Source: Polytrichum commune (Eukaryota > Streptophyta > Polytrichopsida > Polytrichales > Polytrichaceae). From it: a stretch of 64,000 nt of DNA. Location: contig OX485803.1 in the NCBI GenBank assembly GCA_950295325.1, positions 9,980,001 through 10,044,000 of the forward strand. Reading direction: 5' to 3'. Each line of letters opens with the position of its first letter. The stretch's first letter is position 1. The notes beneath the pieces were generated by a model that saw nothing but the letters and a program-made list of their open reading frames with translations, ran no database searches and was not told the DNA's origin. A program made the translations under genes and the position numbers. Below, in pieces: positions 58,971-64,000 of this stretch.

Positions 58971-59189
58971 ACCTAACGTGGACCATTTTCTTTATATACT
59001 AAATGTGCCAAGAAACTGGACTATTTGAGTACTATGAATCTTTCACTTGCTTCTTTCTATGCTTTGGTTTTTCAACACATTGTGGGGTGGATCTAATAGA
59101 TTTTTTAGGAGAATTTGAGGCGAAATCCATAACTACGTCTAGTCCAGTAAGGATCAATTTACCCCTACTCATGTTAGTTGAAAGGAGTA

Positions 59190-60062
59190 TTGCATGAAGA
59201 AAAAGTTTGATGGACTTGGGCTCTGTGATCCTGAGGCTACTAAGACCAACTTGTTGTGCAAGTGGATTGTCAAAGCCATGGACTATGGGGAATCTAACTT
59301 GCAACTTATGCCTACATTTAGGTTGGCAAGTTGTAACCCACAACATGGTAGGGGGAGGGGGGAAGGGGGGAAGGGGGGAGATAGCTTGGATTGGTTTACT
59401 AACCCCCATACCAAGGATTTAGTGGATCAAAGATTTGGGGTCATGTTAGCAAGGCATGGAAGGTTATGGTAAAGGTACTTATTGATTTCCCCCTGCAATC
59501 TTGAGTTACTCATACACTCAAATATTTGGTGGTCCATGGGCCTTGAGTTTATTGGTTCAAGTGGCGAGGGCAAACGAACTTTACCGCATAGGAATCTAGA
59601 GCATTGCCGACATTTGGGACAAGAAGTACCACACTTGCATCTCATGGGAAAATGCTCAAGCTAAGCTTTCTCTTGAGTGAATGGAGGATGACAACTGGAT
59701 CACTCTCAACTCCAAAATTCATGAGGATGTGGCGGAATCTTCTTGAGGATGACACGGATGTCACCCATCCTCGCCAATGGGTGGGGTTTTACAAAGATGG
59801 GGAGGAAGACCTGAAATTTATTATTCATGCACCAACATCGCCTTACCTTGCCTCTCATGGTTAAATGCTACATGGTGGGTACCCATTTCCATTGCCTTAG
59901 TGAATGGGAAATATCTCAAAGGGTTTGACCAAAGTTGGGGCGTTAGGCACGTCCGTTGTAGACATATTAGAAATGAAAGGCACTTGGAATTGGAAAAGGC
60001 AACGTATGTAGGTAGTTTGGCATTTTGGTTTCTTGGTTGCTTGGGGGTTGTCCGTGGCTGGT
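59190..60062 (+). pseudogene. LINE ORF2 C-terminal remnant
   Basis: KKKFDGLGLCDPEATKTNLL CKWIVKAM resembles the post-RT part of plant LINE polyproteins (a GGLGL...N.ALL.KW pattern). Later frames (59604-60064) are broken. A G-rich run (GGGGGAGGGGGG-like, 59350-59380) has expanded inside it. Confidence 0.6.
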
Positions 60063-60239
60063 AGGGTGGAGGTGGTCCTTGGTTCGGTGGTTGGGGGGGT
60101 TCTCTGTGGTGGAATCTAGGTCTTCTTGTTATTCTTTACGTGGTGGTATGGTATGTCTGAGGGGCTCCACCTCCCCTTGAAGTGATCCCATCTTCCTTTT
60201 GTTCTTAATGCATTTTGGCATAGGTTGTTGGCCTTTTGT

Positions 60240-60262
60240 AACAACAACAACAACAACAACAA
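60240..60262 (+). repeat. (CAA)n tract, possible LINE 3' tail
   Basis: About seven CAA/AAC units after TTTTGTAA. It may be the simple-repeat tail of the LINE; this is inferred from position only. Confidence 0.5.
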
Positions 60263-60690
60263 AGCATTGTGGTATGTTGCAACCTAGTTTTGATACGAAT
60301 TTTCGATGTTTCATATTCACATCGGTCAAGAAGTCTAGGATCCCATGTGGAGAATGCATTTTGGCACTCTAATAGTAGAACCAACCCCATGTACTCTTAC
60401 ATGTAGTAAAGTAAGGGTGGGTTTCCATATATGATGCTTGCCCACTAGAGTCCTCCCAGATTTTGATGGGAATAAGGACAAATGTAGTTGAAATTTCGTG
60501 GGGTAGTGTACGTGTATGCCAACCAACCATTCTTATCTTATGTGTTTAGTGAGCGCATGGAAGTCTAGTGGCGCATGGTCAGGGTCCTCCACATTATGAA
60601 AGGAAACCAAAATGTGGTTGTTTGGTTGCTTTTGTTATCTGCATGAGAACATATCCAACCCACTTTTATCTAGATGCTAGTGGGTCGCGA
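60263..60690. other. No gene recognised
   Basis: Intergenic or repeat DNA without identified similarity inside the window. Confidence 0.45.
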
Positions 60691-60694
60691 CAAA

Positions 60695-60930
60695 CACAAA
60701 AACCCACCCTAAAAGGGTCTAATTTGGTTACATGTCCTAATCATACACCTCTATTTGGATGCTATGTAATCGTAAAAGAGCAATGAACACTTTTTACTTG
60801 ATAACGTATAAGATGTTCACATGAGCTCCAAAAAAAATACAAGGAAAACAACTATGGCTTAAATTTAGATTTGTTGATCATTATATCAATCACATGTCTA
60901 ATATCCTAGAAGAAGTGGACGTAGAGCTCA
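60695..60930 (+). repeat. ~400 bp dispersed family copy
   Basis: TCTAATTTGGTTACATGTCC TAATCATACACCTCTATTTG, GATGTTCACATGAGCTCCAA and ATATCCTAGAAGAAGTGGAC-type blocks in forward orientation. The middle part is missing. Confidence 0.5.
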
Positions 60931-61019
60931 AAAGCATTTGTTCAAAACCCACTTATATTGTAGGCACCAATTTTGAAACTTTGGGGATTAGTTTGATGGT
61001 TTGAGCTAAGCTACTGAGA

Positions 61020-61400
61020 TGGACGTGCCTAATTTGGTCATTTATCTCAACCAGACACCTACATTTGAGTGGTATGCGGTTAGCTAGAAATCCAAGAACA
61101 TGCACCAAAAAAACACGTGTTCAAAAAATTGAATTGCATGCTCAAAATTATGTTAACCATCCATTCTAGATGCAAATGTCAACGTAACTAGGGAGACCTA
61201 CATGACCACTTAATGAGCATGAAAACCTTCACTTCGATAGTGAATAATTTACCATATGAGCTCCAAAAATCAAGAGGAAAGTGTCTTCAGCCTCAATTGC
61301 TGTTTGGAGTTGCTAACCATCTTGTACTAATCTCATGTTTTGTATCCTAAGGAGAAGTGAGCCCAATCAGAAAAAAGTTGCCATTTAAGACTGGATCGAC
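61020..61400 (+). repeat. ~400 bp dispersed family, best forward copy
   Basis: Runs from GATGGACGTGCCTAATTTGG through ACCTACATTTGAGTGGTATG, GCATGCTCAAAATTATG, CCTACATGACCACTTAATGA, CCATATGAGCTCCAAAAATC and ATCCTAAGGAGAAGTGAGCC to TTGCCATTTAAGACTGGATC. At least ten other copies are seen in the window, in both orientations. There is no ORF, so it is probably a non-autonomous DNA element. Clear terminal inverted repeats were not resolved. Confidence 0.65.
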
Positions 61401-61404
61401 CTTA

Positions 61405-61864
61405 CCGCAGCATGGAGCAAGGAAGAAAACACACAAACACATGGCAGCAACTTCTTGCTAAACTTCCATAACGACACAAATAATAAGAACTAGCTAGTGA
61501 ACTTCTTCCTTCTTGTTCTTCTCCTCAAGCACTTAGAAAGCAGAACTTGCAGCAGCCCCTGCACTGACTCGACCCGGTAGCACAGCAAGAAACCACATTG
61601 AATGTGCAAAGTGCTTTAAGCAGTTGCAGGGTAAGTTTCCACACCGAATCATGAATCTACATTTGAGGATTCTTCCAAGCTCATCGGAGGGGAGCTCAGG
61701 TGGCTGATGAGTAAGCATAAAACAGTGTCGAGTTTTGTAGAGAGAGTGAAAAGTGCAGCAGATTTAAGGTAGATATGCGGAAAACAGTGAAAATAAGCTG
61801 ATTTGGCCAGAAAGAGTGGCTTGAAATCTGTGCAATATTTGTAAGAGATGGAGGTGAGGAAATG
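61405..61864 (-). other. Unique-looking region left of the hairpin
   Basis: No match to repeats elsewhere in the window. On the minus strand 61718-61533 is open (MLTHQPPELPSDELG...), with no recognised domain. It could belong to a non-coding transcript; not supported further. Confidence 0.3.
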
Positions 61865-61865
61865 A

Positions 61866-62014
61866 CATAACATTATTCAAATCCATAACAGTGTTCTGTG
61901 GGACTGGCAGTATTCAACGGAATATTCTATGATATTTCCCATATATCTCGGGGAATCTTATGTGGAATATTGTCAGTCCTGAAGAACATTGTTGTGGATC
62001 TGAATAATGTTATG
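61866..62014. ncRNA. Candidate small-RNA precursor hairpin (or small MITE)
   Basis: 61866-61927 pairs with 61953-62014 without any gap over 62 bp, leaving a loop of about 25 bases. By eye there are about five true mismatches and eight G-U pairs. Outer CATAACATTATTCA is perfect; the inner arm includes TGTTCTGTGGGACTGGCAGT facing ATTGTCAGTCCTGAAGAACA. That geometry suits a young plant MIRNA. The flanks GAGGAAATG (61856) and GAGGAATG (62018) look like a decayed target duplication, which would favour a MITE. Mature product unknown. Confidence 0.4.
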
Positions 62015-62029
62015 GATGAGGAATGCAAG

Positions 62030-63760
62030 TTGTTTCGTAATTTTATTCCCTATGAATAATTAGTTCCATTTTTTCAAAGAGGCAAGTAAGTCAAAAAAAA
62101 CCCTATTTGTACACTAGAGTCTTCCTAATACGAGCATTGAAATATCCTGCTTTGCATACGAATGCACATGAAACGGTTAACTCAATGGTACCCAAAAGTG
62201 ATCGCAAGTGGTGTGAAACAAAACCTATTTGGCCAATCACCGCATCCCACCTATCATTGCATCATTTTTATAGTCACCACTTTTACGATTAGCCATTTTG
62301 GGTCCACACAAGAATCATTCTACTCCTAGTCTAGTGCAGCAATTGTGGTCATTCACCATTTCCCATTTTCTACCTTAGAAGCACTTATTGTGGACACTTT
62401 GAGCACTACGGTCCCTTACGAAACTCAACCAGCTTATCCAATGTTTTTATTTGGATAAGCAATTACGTTATGAGCACAACCGACATTGAGATCACATGAA
62501 TTGAAGAGCATTTTTACATTGACATGTGCAGTTATATTGCCTTCACAAATAGATTGCCTCTCTTACACATGCGAAGTAATGTGGGTCAAAATCATATTAT
62601 GAAACTTATAGCTTTGTTCATTCATTCATCCATATAGAATACCACAATAATAATAATAATAACAATAATAATAACTTACTTTATGCATTTTGTTATCGTG
62701 GTAGTAAAGATTCAGAGCAACGTGGAATGATGATATATAAGTGTGGGGTGACCTAATTGCACATATTGGTGTAATTACTGTAGAATGTTCAAAAGTCCAA
62801 AAACTTGTTTGACCCTTCCCAGTCATATAGGTAGGGCCTCCTCCCAAAGTAGACAATGTTGAACGTTCAACACTTTGCCTTCTTCTACCAATGAATTGCA
62901 TTTTAGTTCTTAAAATAATAGAATTATTGTTCATGTTGAAGTATGTAATTGCCCACTTTGGAGCAAATGTAAGTGGCGGAATTGAGGCCATTCACAAATT
63001 TGGACGCTTCTACCATATTGATCCAATCATCATAACACAAAGATATGGTTGGATTTTCATGTTGGTTTTCTGAGAACCTTGTGGGATAGAAGGGACATCT
63101 ATTAGGATAAGATCGAGGAACGTCTATGGCGGGAATAAATGAAAGGGTGTAGGAACAACCATAAAGGCATTTGTCAATGCCTAGGTTGGGCGTTAGAAGA
63201 TACACCAAACACTTTGATGATTTATTGTGGTCCACACTATTCATCGTCGACAAATATCGGTGAGATAACAATCACTTGATGACAATTTGAGAGTGTGTCA
63301 CATGGCAACTGATGGTATATGACAAGTCATGAAAACCACTCTAATCTAAAGCAACATGCCAGTTCTAATGCCACACTAAATCAACGCTTTAGTGTAGTTG
63401 CCTCAAGCACCATTGGATTATGCGGCTAAGAACAATGATATCTAATCTATGAACATTGCCTTCAACTATACCTTTTGCACCTAGTATTTGTGGTAGACCA
63501 TTTGGATCCACACAGTGCTATGAACTTGGTCCTTTTTACAGATGATAACATTATGTACCCACATAACGTACATAATAAATAAATAAATAAAGCATGCTTA
63601 TCAAAGAGCATAGTTTAACAGCTTGGGTAAAACACATATTCTTAGTAAAATTGTTATAGCAAACGCATAACCTAATGGTAAAAACACACACACAAAGTAA
63701 TAGGTGTAAAACAGTGCACCCTTCTCCTAATATCGAAGGGGATCTTTCTACCACAAAATG
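62030..63760. other. No gene recognised
   Basis: Contains an (AAT)n-rich tract at about 62645-62675, and a repeat near 63215-63395 shared in part with 39545-39760 (reversed), including ACACTATTCATCGTCGAC. CACACTAAATCAACGCTTTA near 63372 recalls the MITE termini but no partner end was found. Confidence 0.45.
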
Positions 63761-64000
63761 TGCACCTCCTTCTTAGGTGCGTCATCAAGGACTGCTCATG
63801 TCAGTTCCCAGTGAAGTTGCAGGAAAAACGGGTCCAAATAACAACTAATGGAGCACAAATAGCAACCGCATTATGCTATCTCAAACAAGATCAGACAGAG
63901 ACCATTGATCGAGTCAGCAATGGCCGCGATTCTCTCGAAGAAAAACAAATAAAGGCGCACAGAGGTAAAACACGGGAGGGGGCCAGGGAGAAATTCTTAT
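63761..64000. other. Right edge, possible gene boundary, undecided
   Basis: The minus strand from 63980 to about 63868 is open and reads FERIAAIADSINGLCLILFE. The plus strand has a short ATG frame at 63919 ending in TAA after ten codons. Either might touch an exon continuing outside the window; neither is convincing alone. Confidence 0.15.

Larger units (their letters stand above)
53575..60262 (+). mobile_element. Decayed non-LTR retrotransposon (plant L1-type LINE) with inverted 5' block
   Basis: Order on the plus strand: 5' non-coding region (53575-54290), ORF1 start (54305-54835), an intervening reversed copy of the 5' region (55280-55990), more ORF1-like acidic coding remnant (56390-56520), endonuclease (56850-57420), reverse transcriptase (57870-58970) and the C-terminal part (59190-60060). 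Stops and frameshifts occur throughout, so it is inactive. The 3' end is placed at the (CAA)n tract near 60240-60262, uncertainly. Target-site duplication was not identified. Confidence 0.8.

Noticed and set aside
63868-63980. Minus-strand open stretch at the right edge as a terminal exon
   Set aside because: Too short, no recognised family and no clear acceptor inside the window; recorded only as undecided.

Overview
The window is nuclear DNA from a land plant, most likely a flowering plant. Three spliced genes match plant-wide families, and one has a serine-rich chloroplast transit peptide. GT-AG introns run up to about 2 kb, a Stowaway-type MITE opens with the usual plant terminus, and a plant L1-type LINE is present. 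I could not assign a species. There is no bacterial, viral or organellar gene content, no CRISPR array and no convincing tRNA or rRNA gene.

Genes. (1) At the left edge, minus strand: the first three coding exons (2419 down to 402) of a serine carboxypeptidase-like protein of the SCPL51 / retinoid-inducible carboxypeptidase type. It runs off the window and has an apparent one-base deletion in exon 2. (2) 8241-10383, minus strand: a complete three-exon gene for a 324-residue CCCH plus RING protein, the plant RNF113A/Cwc24 orthologue, a spliceosome-associated protein. (3) 14182-21830, plus strand: a seven-exon gene for a 334-residue plastid-targeted PAP/fibrillin protein. The exons were joined by matching splice sites and reading phase. 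I see no functional link between the three genes; this is ordinary plant synteny.

From 22 kb to the right edge I find no intact host gene. The DNA is packed with old, small, mostly non-coding mobile elements: a dispersed family of about 400 bp, two MITE subfamilies sharing one terminal motif, foldback families, another MITE pair of about 310 bp, SINE-like fragments, a hAT transposase remnant and one Stowaway MITE. The largest element is a decayed LINE at about 53.6-60.3 kb with recognisable ORF1 zinc knuckle, endonuclease and reverse transcriptase. Its 5' region carries a large inverted duplication. Several nestings can be read directly: a MITE inside a LINE 5' fragment, a MITE inside a GGTATC-type element, and a Stowaway inside an inverted-repeat element.

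I found no clearly novel biological system. The items most worth checking are a gapless hairpin of about 62 bp at 61866-62014 (candidate small-RNA precursor or MITE), the inverted LINE 5' region, the SCPL51 frameshift, and shared foldback or MITE families inside introns of the host genes.
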